This document shows, piece after piece, positions 30,333 through 39,844 of a stretch of 64,000 bases of DNA. The DNA comes from an uncultured Balneola sp. (GTDB taxonomy: Bacteria > Bacteroidota > Rhodothermia > Balneolales > Balneolaceae). The translations under genes and the position numbers were made by a program. The notes beneath the pieces are model-generated. The model was given only the letters and a program-made list of their open reading frames with translations, did no database searches and was not told the DNA's origin. How positions within the stretch are numbered: position 1 is the first letter of the stretch; every line of letters begins with the position of its first letter. The stretch lies in NCBI GenBank assembly GCA_913058495.1, contig CAJXQC010000003.1, positions 1 through 64,000 of the forward strand, in the 5' to 3' direction.

Positions 30333-30370
30333 CAAGCCTCACCAATTAATTTTGAGTGAGGCTTTTTTTT
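30333..30370. terminator. Bidirectional-type terminator between rpoD and pstB, overlapping pstB 3' end
   Basis: AAGCCTCAC-...-GTGAGGCTT with TTTTTTT after it; right arm encodes the last pstB codons (KKSLTQN*). Confidence 0.75.
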
Positions 30371-31200
30371 GCCTTATCAAGAATAAAATTAGCAATCACA
30401 AAATTCATTTTCAGATAGTCTTTTGTTTGCTGATTATCCGGATTTTGAAATAGTTTATGTACAGGGCCTTGTTCTATGATTTTTCCATCACACAGAAATA
30501 CAAGCTGGTCAGCTATTCTTTCAGCTTGTTGAATGTTATGAGTTACAAACACAATGGTATAGTGCTCTTTTAATTTCAGGATGGTTTCTTCAATAAATCG
30601 AGTTGAAACCGGATCTAACGAAGAAGTAGGCTCATCCAGTAAAATTATTTCAGGTTTAATGGCTAGTGCTCTGGCTATACATAAACGTTGCTGTTGCCCA
30701 ATAGATAGAGAACTTGCTTCATCGTTCAGGCGGTGCGAGACCTCTTTCCATAAAGAAACTGCTTTGAGTTGGTCTTCTACAATTTTCAGCTTTTCAATAC
30801 TGTTTAGTTTCCTCTGATGCTGAACTCCAAACAGAACGTTTTCTGAAATTGATCGGGGAAAAACACAGGGCTTTTGAAATACCATTCCGATCTTGCTTCT
30901 CAATAATGCTGTATCTTTATCATTAGAATAGATCTCTATGTCATTATATTGTAAAGATCCCTGAATGTTAATCCCATTAACATCGTCGTTAATACGATTA
31001 AAACTTCTAATTAAGGTTGACTTCCCACTTCCGGATGGACCAATGATACAAGTGATTTCATTTTCAGGTATTGAAAGGTCAATGTCACTGAGAATGTGAG
31101 ATTGATCTATCCATACATTTAGCCCTGAAGCTTTAAGTACTGATTTTGGTTCAGCGTCGTTTCTTGAACGAACTACTTGCAGAGAGTTATTGCTTTTCAT
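30346..31200 (-). CDS. pstB: Phosphate ABC transporter ATP-binding protein
   Basis: Walker A GPSGSGKST, signature LSIGQQQRLCIARALAIKPEIILLDEPTSSLDP; operon with pstA/C/S. Confidence 0.93.
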   Translation of the reverse strand: MKSNNSLQVVRSRNDAEPKSVLKASGLNVWIDQSHILSDIDLSIPENEITCIIGPSGSGKSTLIRSFNRINDDVNGINIQGSLQYNDIEIYSNDKDTALLRSKIGMVFQKPCVFPRSISENVLFGVQHQRKLNSIEKLKIVEDQLKAVSLWKEVSHRLNDEASSLSIGQQQRLCIARALAIKPEIILLDEPTSSLDPVSTRFIEETILKLKEHYTIVFVTHNIQQAERIADQLVFLCDGKIIEQGPVHKLFQNPDNQQTKDYLKMNFVIANFILDKAKKSLTQN

Positions 31201-32045
31201 GATAAGGAAAATTTGTTTTTACGAACTCTTATAAAAAGTGCGGATATACTAAATAACATGACCAGAATTATAAGAATGAAACTTGAACCCCAGGCATTCT
31301 GAAGAGCCACAGGATCTGTTGCTTGTTGAGCTAATGCTAAAATATGAGTTGGTAGTGTTGAAACCGGCTCACGAAGACCTGTTGGTAACTCAACTCCTGA
31401 AAAAGCAGTTGCAATAAACATAATAGGTGCGGTTTCTCCTATTGCTCTGGCTAATCCGATCAAAAGCCCGGTTACAGCTCCCGAAAATCCCTGAGGAAGT
31501 AAAACCTTAGTAATCGTCTGCCATTTATCAAGCCCCAAAGCCAACGCACTTTCACGGTAAATTGTAGGAATATTATTGATGGATTGAAAAGTTGATAAGA
31601 TGATGGTTGGCAACATCATTATTGCAAGAATCACAGAGCCAACGAACCAGGAAATTCCAAATCCAAAAATATTTACAAATAGTATTAGCCCGAAAATGCC
31701 AAATACAACAGAAGGAATACCATTAAGACCAAATATCAAAATATCACTGAAGTTCTGACCTCTCGAGCTTTTCAAATATTCGCTTTTATAAATGGCGGCA
31801 CCAATTGAGATCGGTAAACTCAGGCAAGCAGCTACAAAAACGATCAGGACACTTCCCAAAAGTTGATATAAAACTCCTCCCTCAGATCCAAAATTAGAAG
31901 CTTTCGTAGTTATAAATTCAAAACTAATAGCAGGAACTCCATTCCAAAATATTACTCCAAAGAGAAATATAAGTACTATAAAACAAAGAGTTACAGAGAG
32001 CTGAGTAATCCGTGTAAACAATATATTTTTTGAAGCTCTATTCAT
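31197..32045 (-). CDS. pstA: Phosphate ABC transporter permease
   Basis: MNRASKNILFTRITQLSVTLCF... ; GAAIYKSEYLKSS, RAIGETAPIMFIATAFSGVELP. ORF track start (32102) overlaps pstC; likely start near 32045. Confidence 0.9.
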   Translation of the reverse strand: MNRASKNILFTRITQLSVTLCFIVLIFLFGVIFWNGVPAISFEFITTKASNFGSEGGVLYQLLGSVLIVFVAACLSLPISIGAAIYKSEYLKSSRGQNFSDILIFGLNGIPSVVFGIFGLILFVNIFGFGISWFVGSVILAIMMLPTIILSTFQSINNIPTIYRESALALGLDKWQTITKVLLPQGFSGAVTGLLIGLARAIGETAPIMFIATAFSGVELPTGLREPVSTLPTHILALAQQATDPVALQNAWGSSFILIILVMLFSISALFIRVRKNKFSLS

Positions 32046-32910
32046 ATAGTCGTTGCCCCTTTTTGGAATAATATTGAGCAGTGACTGTAAATAGTAATAC
32101 AATGGAAAGAAGAATAAAGCTCATAAAGATCATGGCACTAAAATGTACGGAACCAAAAGCTGTCTCAGCTATTTCACGACCAAGCTTAGAAGTAATAGTT
32201 TGACCGGGTGTAAGAAAGTTAAAGAATGGAGAAGCTATTTTGTCTATACTTCCTATGACTAACATTACAGCCATAGTTTCTCCTAACGCTCTGCCCAATG
32301 CTAACAAAACAGCACCAATAATATTCGATTTCGCAATTGGCAAAAGAGTGCTGATAATGACCTCATATCGATATAATCCAAGTCCTTTTGATGCTTCTCT
32401 GTATTTGGATGGGATGCTCCTGAATGCATCATCTGAAAGCGTTATTATAGTTGGTAAGATCATGATCGAAAGCAAAATACCTGCAGTCAGTAAAGTTCGA
32501 CCGGTTTGTAACTGAAAAAGATCTTGAATCCAGATACTAAAAAAAGCAATTCCTATGAGTCCATAAACGATGGAGGGGATGCCTACTAAAAGTTCTAGAA
32601 GAGATTTTACAGCATATCGATATTTTTGTGGCAGTATCTCAGCCGTAAAAACAGAAGCTGCAATCCCAAGTGGAGTTGCAAGGATGAGTGCTATGAAAGT
32701 GACAACGAATGTTCCATACACCATAGAAAGAATACCAAATTTTCCATGATATGGAGCCCATTCTAAACTCAGCAATGAAAACTTGCTAAACGTAATTGCT
32801 TCCCAACTATAAAAAAATAAAAGTACTAAAACTATAAATACTATAGCGGCGCTTAACAGAGCCGAGAATAAAACATAATTCTTCCCAAACCTACTGGTTA
32901 ATGCGGACAT
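32038..32910 (-). CDS. pstC: Phosphate ABC transporter permease
   Basis: PLGIAASVFTAEILPQKYRYAVKSLLELLVGIPSIVYGLIG; LGRALGETMAVMLVIG. Confidence 0.93.
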   Translation of the reverse strand: MSALTSRFGKNYVLFSALLSAAIVFIVLVLLFFYSWEAITFSKFSLLSLEWAPYHGKFGILSMVYGTFVVTFIALILATPLGIAASVFTAEILPQKYRYAVKSLLELLVGIPSIVYGLIGIAFFSIWIQDLFQLQTGRTLLTAGILLSIMILPTIITLSDDAFRSIPSKYREASKGLGLYRYEVIISTLLPIAKSNIIGAVLLALGRALGETMAVMLVIGSIDKIASPFFNFLTPGQTITSKLGREIAETAFGSVHFSAMIFMSFILLSIVLLFTVTAQYYSKKGQRLYE

Positions 32911-33718
32911 AACCAGCCTCTTCTACTAATGTTTGACCTTGGTCACTCAATACATAATCAATAAATTGTTTTGTGATTCCTTTAGCTGGTCCGGCTGTAA
33001 CAATCAGTAAATCACGAGTAATTGGAAAAGTCCCATTGACAATATTCTCTAATGTGGGTTCGATTTTATCACCGTTAGGCATTAAAATGGTTAAGCCTCG
33101 CACATCATCATTAAGCCATGCATTTGATAACATCCCTATGGCTGAATTACTTTGGGTAAGAGCGGTTTGTTCTTCATTATTAGATCCAAGTACCAAATCA
33201 GCTCCCGGAGCTTCCGCTTCTTTATCACCAAATACTGCTTTCATGAAGACGTGTCTGGTTCCTCTGGAAGTTTCTTTATCAATACAGAGGATGTCCATAT
33301 CAGGACCTCCAAGATCACTCCAGTTAATTATTTTTCCTGAATAAATATCTCTTATTTGTTGTAACGATAATGTGGTTATTCCTGCTTCATAAATTTCAGA
33401 AGAAACTACCGGAACAACTGCATCTTTACCGATCGATATTACATTGAAGTCAATTTCAGGATATTTAGTTTTTTCCTGTTCAGTAATATCTCTGGAAGTC
33501 ATCCCGATTTCTAATTTACCTTCTCCAACCTGATTAATTCCAACGCCCGAACCACCTGCATTCACAATTATTCTTATATCGGGATTGTTTTCACGGTAAG
33601 TTTCCGCTGCTTTTGAGATAACAGGAAGCACTGTTGTTGAGCCTCCAATATTTACGGTTTCTCTTTCGGTACAATTCAAGAGAAAAACGGAAAGAACAGT
33701 GATGGCTAGAATTCTCAT
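32891..33718 (-). CDS. pstS: Phosphate-binding lipoprotein
   Basis: MRILAITVLSVFLLNCTERETVNIGGSTTVLPVISKAAETY; SSRGTRHVF phosphate-binding motif. Likely start 33718. Confidence 0.92.
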   Translation of the reverse strand: MRILAITVLSVFLLNCTERETVNIGGSTTVLPVISKAAETYRENNPDIRIIVNAGGSGVGINQVGEGKLEIGMTSRDITEQEKTKYPEIDFNVISIGKDAVVPVVSSEIYEAGITTLSLQQIRDIYSGKIINWSDLGGPDMDILCIDKETSRGTRHVFMKAVFGDKEAEAPGADLVLGSNNEEQTALTQSNSAIGMLSNAWLNDDVRGLTILMPNGDKIEPTLENIVNGTFPITRDLLIVTAGPAKGITKQFIDYVLSDQGQTLVEEAGYVRINQ

Positions 33719-33863
33719 AGAAAATTTAGGTTTTATGTTTCTGGTACAAGTACGAAAGTATAATAAACTTAGATTGGGGTATATCAATAGACAAAGGTAG
33801 AGTTGGACCTTTTTTAAAATGAGTGAAAGGGATATAAAAGTCCTAACAATTAGATAACATTTC

Positions 33864-34973
33864 TTAGATCATATCAAACGCAGAGACAAAAGCTGGTTTG
33901 TCTTTTAATTCAGAGGAATCTTCTGAGTTCATATCAATATCACGGACCATCAGATTGGCTTTTACGACTCCGTTGATAGTATGAAGTAAACCAAGTTTAT
34001 TTTTTGTAACCAAAGATTTTGCTGTATTGGATTTTTCATCATGCCATATCATTCCCATAAAATAACCCAGATCCGAACATGCATGCTCCATAAGGTTTTG
34101 GGTCTTATTAGCATGTCCGGGTTTATACCATAGAGAGTCAAAGGCTAAAAATTTGAGTCTGTCCGGTTTAAAAAGTCTTTTAAAAAAAGGAATTTTAGGC
34201 AAAACTCTTAGCATCATAAATCCTTTCCATCCGGGCATTTCAACAATTTCCCAATGGACAGGGATTGCCCTGATTCCCGCAATTTCTTCACCATTCTGTT
34301 TAAACACATAACAAGTCCCAAAATCTTCTAAAGAGTCAGTAAATACAAAATTATGGTCGTTATAGAAATGTCGCAAAGAGCTACTAAAAGACTCATGCTT
34401 ATCCTTATCTAATGATACAACTTCATCGCGGTTTTTTGGGAAAAAACGACTGAAAAGAAAAGTATTGATTACTCTGATTTCTTTAAAACCAAAAGACTCA
34501 CACAATTCTTTTGAAAGTGAATTATCAGCTTCTACATACGCATAATAAAGTCCTTTTTGATCAACTTTTAAAAAAGGTTTTTGAAGCTCTTTCTGGAATA
34601 ATTTTTCAATATTACTTCTTAGTACGTTAGGTTTCTTTTGAGTTGATACGTTTGATCTTGTGCGCTTTTGCTTTTTTAGAGGATTGTAAACGGAGAGGTA
34701 CCTTACATAAAGTGCCTTCAGAGAAGTGGAATTAAATGTGATGTTTCTTTCGATAAATCCCGCAGTACCTAAAACCCTTTCTCTTTTTTTAATCTGGATA
34801 AAAGTTATATCCGAAATCTTTTCATCGTTTAGATTGGTTTGAACATGCCTGTATCTAAGCTTGCCGGGAGTTCCAAGAACGGTTTTGTTTAATAGATTCA
34901 GAATACTTTTAGAATGACCCTTTTTAGTGGTCACGGTTAAATCAGAATCAACTTTTCTGTGTTGGGAATTCAT
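33864..34973 (-). CDS. Hypothetical protein with GNAT-like segments
   Basis: 369 aa; KRERVLGTAGFIERNITF...KALYVRYLSVYNPLKKQ and CYVFKQNGEEIAGIRAIPVHWEIVEMPG resemble GNAT strands; divergent from the sensor kinase. Confidence 0.5.
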   Translation of the reverse strand: MNSQHRKVDSDLTVTTKKGHSKSILNLLNKTVLGTPGKLRYRHVQTNLNDEKISDITFIQIKKRERVLGTAGFIERNITFNSTSLKALYVRYLSVYNPLKKQKRTRSNVSTQKKPNVLRSNIEKLFQKELQKPFLKVDQKGLYYAYVEADNSLSKELCESFGFKEIRVINTFLFSRFFPKNRDEVVSLDKDKHESFSSSLRHFYNDHNFVFTDSLEDFGTCYVFKQNGEEIAGIRAIPVHWEIVEMPGWKGFMMLRVLPKIPFFKRLFKPDRLKFLAFDSLWYKPGHANKTQNLMEHACSDLGYFMGMIWHDEKSNTAKSLVTKNKLGLLHTINGVVKANLMVRDIDMNSEDSSELKDKPAFVSAFDMI

Positions 34974-35037
34974 TAAAAAAAGAAAGAATTATAATTACCG
35001 GTTACTATTCTGCCTTGTTTTGCGTTACATTTCACAT

Positions 35038-37914
35038 ATGAAAAATACACTTTCCCTTTTATTTATCTTAATATTTTGCAGCATTACTGTAATGGGACAA
35101 TTGTATCCATTCAGAACGTACTCAATTGAAGATGGATTAAGCGAGTCAGTAGTAAATGAAATAATCCAGGATAGTGAGGGTTTTCTTTGGTTGGCAACAG
35201 GGTATGGATTAAATCGGTTTGATGGAATTACCATTCAAAATTACTTTGAAGATCAGGGTTTGAACAGTAATAAAGTTCATTCTCTTTTTGAAGATTCGGA
35301 AGGGAAGATCTGGATTGGTACAGAATTTGGAGTTAATTATTGGTTCGATGATAGCATTTATGTTGCTGAAGAGTTGGAAGCACTTAAGAACCAAAGAGTA
35401 ATAAGCATTTACGAAGATTCAGGCGGAGATATGTGGTTTGGAACAGACGGTGACGGAGCATGGGTTCTGGAAAAAAGCGGAGAACTTTATCAATACTCAA
35501 TTTCTCAGGGTTTCAGGAATAACAGAATCCGCAGAATTAAAGAAGATGCTAATGGTGTACTTTGGTTTGCAACAAGGGGAGGGTTAACAAAATTAGAGAA
35601 TGGAAATATACGAACTTTTACCACGGCTGATGGCTTGCCGGAAAACCGTATCAGAGATATAACATTCGATGAAAATGGTCAGCTTTGGATAGCTTCAAGA
35701 GAAGGTTTGGTTCATTATAATAATGGCAGATTTATTACTTATGATGACAATGAAGGATTGAATAATGTGCGTGTCCAAACTATGGTATTCGATAAAAACC
35801 AAAGGCTTTGGGTAGGAACTGAAGGTGGAGTAAGTGTTTTTGATGAAGGCTCATTCAAGAATTTTACTTCAGAAAATGGATTGTCTAATAACATTATCTA
35901 CTCTTCTGCTCTAGACAGAGAGGGGAATTTATGGTTTGGAACATTTGGTGGTGGAGCAAACTTATTTCTGGGCGACTATTTTGAAAATCATACAATGTTG
36001 GATGGTTTAGCGAATGATGTTGTTACATCAATTACTGAAGGAGAAAATGGAGAAACCTGGCTGGCAACTTATGGTGGGGGTTTAAGTCTTCTGAAAGATG
36101 GGAAGTTCACAACCATGAGTCTAAAAGAAGGTTTATTAGACGATAAAGTATTTTCTGTGGACAAAGATTCAAGCGGTCGTATTTGGATTGGAATGAGAAA
36201 CGGGCTTGCCTATCTGGAAAATGAGTTGTTAACTATTCTGAGTGAGGATGAATTTCCTTATCGAAAAGTCCGTCAGGTATACGAAGATTCAAAAGGTATA
36301 ATCTGGATCAGTACCTATGATGACGGAATGGTAAGATACGATGGCAAAGAGTTCAGGTTGATCTCAACAGATGATGGACTATTGGATAATACCGTTCTTG
36401 GAACTGTTGAAGGGGATGACGGCAGTATGTGGATTGCTACTTATGGTGGTGTAAGCCGTTATTTTGAAGGAGAAGTTGAGAATTTTACAATTCAGGAAGG
36501 ACTTCCGAATAACGCAGTTATGATGGTAATTAAAGATGATGTGGGTCGAATTTGGGCTTCAACTTTTGGTGGAATAGCGTGGTTTGATGGTCTGAAGTTT
36601 CAAAGCATAACTACAGAAGACGGCCTTCCGAATCGCGTATGCTATTTTATTCACCAGAGTAGAGACGGATCAATTTGGGTGGGAACAAATAATGGTGTAG
36701 TGAAATTCGATGCGGATCGTTATTTCAGTGACAATCCGAATGAACGAGAACAATCATTTCAGTTGATTACAAAAGAACAAGGATTGGTTTCTGATGAAAT
36801 GAATCTTGGTGCTGTTTACGAAGATAGTAACGGACATCTTTGGTTCGGAACTGTGGAAGGGGTAAGTCACTTTTTCCCTGAAAATTATAAAGGAAACCCA
36901 CTTTCACCTAAAGTAAAAATTGATGAGGTGGTAACATCAGGCAGAGCACATAAAGGCAAGAACCATTTTAATTTAAACTACGACCAGAACTATGTGGAAA
37001 TAGCTTATTCAGGGATCAATTTTACTGCTCCAAATCAAGTTGTCTATGAGTATAAAATGGAGGGTGTTGATCCTGCATGGCAAAGAACTACTGACAGAGT
37101 TGTGAAATATCCTTCTTTACCCAATGGTGAGTATTCATTTACTGTTCATGCCAGAAACACAAATGGCTCATGGAGTGATGAAAAAACAGAGATCACTTTC
37201 TTAGTATACGCGCCTTTTTGGATGCAATGGTGGTTTATTACATTGGTTATTGTGACATTAGTAGGTATTATTTGGTTGTTTTATAACTACTATAAAGCCA
37301 GAAAACTAATTGATATCGAAAGGATAAGAGTTAGAATTGCCAGTGATCTTCATGATGATGTTGGAGCAAGTTTAACAGAGGTAGCATTGCAATCCGATTT
37401 TCTTCAGGCTAGTAAAATTGATCCTGAATTCAAACAGTCTTTAGAGCAAATTGGAAGACAGTGTAGGAAAATTGTAACAAGTCTGGATGATATAGTATGG
37501 TCTATTGACGCCAGAAATGATACCGTTGGAGATCTCACAGATCGAATGCAGGATTATATATTAAACGTATTGGAACCAAAAAATTTTCAGGTAAGCTATA
37601 ATTTTGAAGATCTTAAAATGGAGAATAAATTAGAAGTTCCTGTTAAAGAAAATCTGTACCTGATCTTTAAAGAAGCTGTTAATAATATATCGAAATACTC
37701 TAATGGTGATGAGGTTGATATTTCTATGAGAACAGAAAATGGAGGTTTTAAATTTCAAATCCACGATAACGGTACTTCAGGAGCAGGGACTAAGAAAACA
37801 GGACACGGACTACGTAACATGGTTATGCGGGCAAAAAGAATTGGATCAGATATTGATGTTTCAACGAAAAATGGCTTTACTGTTTTAGTATCCGGAAAAT
37901 TAAATAGCAATTAA
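35038..37914 (+). CDS. Two-component-regulator-propeller / Y_Y_Y-domain sensor histidine kinase
   Basis: Signal peptide MKNTLSLLFILIFCSITVMGQ; many repeats of the type EDSxGxIWxGTxxGxxxF; Y_Y_Y region; HisKA_3-type RVRIASDLHDDVGASLTEVALQSD; HATPase HDNGTSGAGTKKTGHGLRNMVMRAKRIGSDI. Confidence 0.93.
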   Translation: MKNTLSLLFILIFCSITVMGQLYPFRTYSIEDGLSESVVNEIIQDSEGFLWLATGYGLNRFDGITIQNYFEDQGLNSNKVHSLFEDSEGKIWIGTEFGVNYWFDDSIYVAEELEALKNQRVISIYEDSGGDMWFGTDGDGAWVLEKSGELYQYSISQGFRNNRIRRIKEDANGVLWFATRGGLTKLENGNIRTFTTADGLPENRIRDITFDENGQLWIASREGLVHYNNGRFITYDDNEGLNNVRVQTMVFDKNQRLWVGTEGGVSVFDEGSFKNFTSENGLSNNIIYSSALDREGNLWFGTFGGGANLFLGDYFENHTMLDGLANDVVTSITEGENGETWLATYGGGLSLLKDGKFTTMSLKEGLLDDKVFSVDKDSSGRIWIGMRNGLAYLENELLTILSEDEFPYRKVRQVYEDSKGIIWISTYDDGMVRYDGKEFRLISTDDGLLDNTVLGTVEGDDGSMWIATYGGVSRYFEGEVENFTIQEGLPNNAVMMVIKDDVGRIWASTFGGIAWFDGLKFQSITTEDGLPNRVCYFIHQSRDGSIWVGTNNGVVKFDADRYFSDNPNEREQSFQLITKEQGLVSDEMNLGAVYEDSNGHLWFGTVEGVSHFFPENYKGNPLSPKVKIDEVVTSGRAHKGKNHFNLNYDQNYVEIAYSGINFTAPNQVVYEYKMEGVDPAWQRTTDRVVKYPSLPNGEYSFTVHARNTNGSWSDEKTEITFLVYAPFWMQWWFITLVIVTLVGIIWLFYNYYKARKLIDIERIRVRIASDLHDDVGASLTEVALQSDFLQASKIDPEFKQSLEQIGRQCRKIVTSLDDIVWSIDARNDTVGDLTDRMQDYILNVLEPKNFQVSYNFEDLKMENKLEVPVKENLYLIFKEAVNNISKYSNGDEVDISMRTENGGFKFQIHDNGTSGAGTKKTGHGLRNMVMRAKRIGSDIDVSTKNGFTVLVSGKLNSN

Positions 37915-37927
37915 AAGGGCACCAAAC

Positions 37928-38560
37928 ATGGCTATCATTGGAATAGTAGAAGACAATATAAAAATCAGAGATTTAATACAGCGTTATCTTGATATGCAGG
38001 AGGATATGGATTGCCCGGTTGCGAAAGACAGTGTAGAAGAGATGCTTGAATATTTGGAGAAGCATCAGGCTCCTGACGTTTTATTGATGGATATTCAACT
38101 ACCCGGAATGACCGGTATTAAAGGAATGGAGATCATTAAATCAAAATATCCGGATATAGATATCATCATGTTGACTATTTACCATGACTCTCATAAGATA
38201 TTTGATTCATTAAAAGCAGGAGCTTCAGGATATTTATTAAAACATACTTCTTTACCGGAAATCAAAGAATCAATAGATAATTTATTGAAAGGCGGAGCTC
38301 CAATGTCACCGCAAATAGCAAGAAAAGTAATTACACATTTCAATGATCAGGCTCCCCAAAAAAATCCTGACAGTATGCTAACAGATAGGGAACAGGATAT
38401 TGTAAATGGATTGGTTGATGGTTTAAGTTACAAGTTAATTGCAGACAGATTTGATATTTCTATCGATACAGTGAGGGCGCACATCAGAAATATCTATAAA
38501 AAACTACATGTGAACTCTAAAGCGGAAGTTATCGCAAAATCCCTACGCGGAGAAATTTAG
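37928..38560 (+). CDS. LuxR/NarL-family response regulator
   Basis: Receiver domain (LLMDIQLPGMTGIKGMEII) and LTDREQDIVNGLVDGLSYKLIADRFDISIDTVRAHIRNIYKKLHVNSKAEV. Confidence 0.95.
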   Translation: MAIIGIVEDNIKIRDLIQRYLDMQEDMDCPVAKDSVEEMLEYLEKHQAPDVLLMDIQLPGMTGIKGMEIIKSKYPDIDIIMLTIYHDSHKIFDSLKAGASGYLLKHTSLPEIKESIDNLLKGGAPMSPQIARKVITHFNDQAPQKNPDSMLTDREQDIVNGLVDGLSYKLIADRFDISIDTVRAHIRNIYKKLHVNSKAEVIAKSLRGEI

Positions 38561-38647
38561 TCAGAGTAACATTATCATGTGATTTAATATGTGGGTTGAT
38601 AGCTGCATTTTTGTATTGAAATTTGAATATTCCAATGAGGATGTCTT

Positions 38648-39820
38648 ATGAAACGCTCAAATATATTATCTCTTTCCTTTATAATTACCACTTCTTTGTT
38701 TTTGTCAGGTTGCTATACTCAGTTCAGCAGCATCGACCGATACTCTTCTGATTCAAACAGGAATTCTAAATATTATTCATGGAATGATGATGAACTTTCC
38801 GAAGCAGGTTATTACTGGGATGATGAAGAACAAACAGCGAAGCCATATAGCTATTCTTCACAAACTCAGGATGATGAATATGTTTCAGCGGAAGAAGCCG
38901 GACTATACTACAAAGATTATGATGCAGAACAATGGTATAAGGATAACAACTTCGAAGGTGTTTATTGGGATGGCTATGACGAAGGATTTGAAGACGGTTA
39001 TCAGGAAGGCTATTATGATGGATACGATGATGGTAGTTGGGATAGTGAATATTATTACACGCACTTAAGATATGGATGGGTTCAGATTTATGGACATCAC
39101 TGGTACTACGATTGGAATTTAAGACATAATTCTTACTATACTTTTGGAGCTGGATTCGGATTAGGCTGGGATGTTTATAGTAATCATTACGGATTTGGAT
39201 ACCATAGGCCATATTACTACACAGCCTGGGGTTATGGACATCCATATTATCTTAATTACGGTTTCTACAGTAATCATTATTATTATGGCTATACAAACAA
39301 CTACTATTACAACAATAGCAGAAGAAACAGTAGAAATTACTCGTATGGTCCAAGAAGTAGTGGGTTAACCCAAAAGAACGACAATCGTACACGTGGGTCT
39401 TCTTTAAGAAGCAGATCTTCATCGGAAGTTACAAAAAGAGGCAGAAGTATTGACTCAATAACAAGAACTTCTTCTAGAGTAAGATCTTCAAATGTAACAA
39501 AAAGAGGTAGTTCATCTTCCGGAAATACAAGAAGTAGAGTGGGTTCTGATTCGAAACGTAGCCGTTCTTCAGGTTCCGTAAAGAGAAGTTCAAGTTCTAA
39601 ACGAAGCAGGGGTTCTTCCAACGTCAGAAGTTCTAGTTCTTCATCTAAAAGAAGTAGTGGAGTTTCAAAATCCAGGTCATCTTCAAGAGTTAAATCTTCG
39701 GGGAGCAAATCAAGAAGTTCCTCTGGCGTGAAGAGATCTTCAGGAAGCTCTTCTTCTAAGAAATCAAAGAGTTCCAGTAAAAGGTCAAAAAGTTCTTCGA
39801 GTAAGAAGAGAGGCAATTAA
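38648..39820 (+). CDS. Lipoprotein with Asp/Glu/Tyr/Gly-rich N-terminal half and Ser/Arg/Lys-rich low-complexity tail
   Basis: Lipobox SLFLSGC; WDGYDEGFEDGYQEGYYDGYDDG; tail SSKRSSGVSKSRSSSRVKSSGSKSRSSSGVKRSSGSSSSKKSKSSSKRSKSSSSKKRGN. Confidence 0.75.
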   Translation: MKRSNILSLSFIITTSLFLSGCYTQFSSIDRYSSDSNRNSKYYSWNDDELSEAGYYWDDEEQTAKPYSYSSQTQDDEYVSAEEAGLYYKDYDAEQWYKDNNFEGVYWDGYDEGFEDGYQEGYYDGYDDGSWDSEYYYTHLRYGWVQIYGHHWYYDWNLRHNSYYTFGAGFGLGWDVYSNHYGFGYHRPYYYTAWGYGHPYYLNYGFYSNHYYYGYTNNYYYNNSRRNSRNYSYGPRSSGLTQKNDNRTRGSSLRSRSSSEVTKRGRSIDSITRTSSRVRSSNVTKRGSSSSGNTRSRVGSDSKRSRSSGSVKRSSSSKRSRGSSNVRSSSSSSKRSSGVSKSRSSSRVKSSGSKSRSSSGVKRSSGSSSSKKSKSSSKRSKSSSSKKRGN

Positions 39821-39844
39821 ATTAAATATTTTAAATTCATCAGG

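Noticed and set aside
32973-33344. 123-aa plus-strand ORF
   Set aside because: Antisense to pstS; no motif support.
38973-39045. DNA repeats in the DGYDEGFEDGYQEGYYDGYDDG region considered as a tandem repeat array
   Set aside because: Amino acid bias explains the similarity; no regular unit or spacer, so not a CRISPR or VNTR call.
38766-39245. 159-aa minus-strand His/Asn/Tyr-rich ORF
   Set aside because: Antisense to the Tyr/Asp-rich part of the same lipoprotein; composition artefact.
39337-39816. 159-aa minus-strand ORF extremely rich in Leu/Glu/Asp
   Set aside because: It is the antisense mirror of the Ser/Arg/Lys-rich low-complexity tail of the plus-strand lipoprotein; no independent coding evidence.
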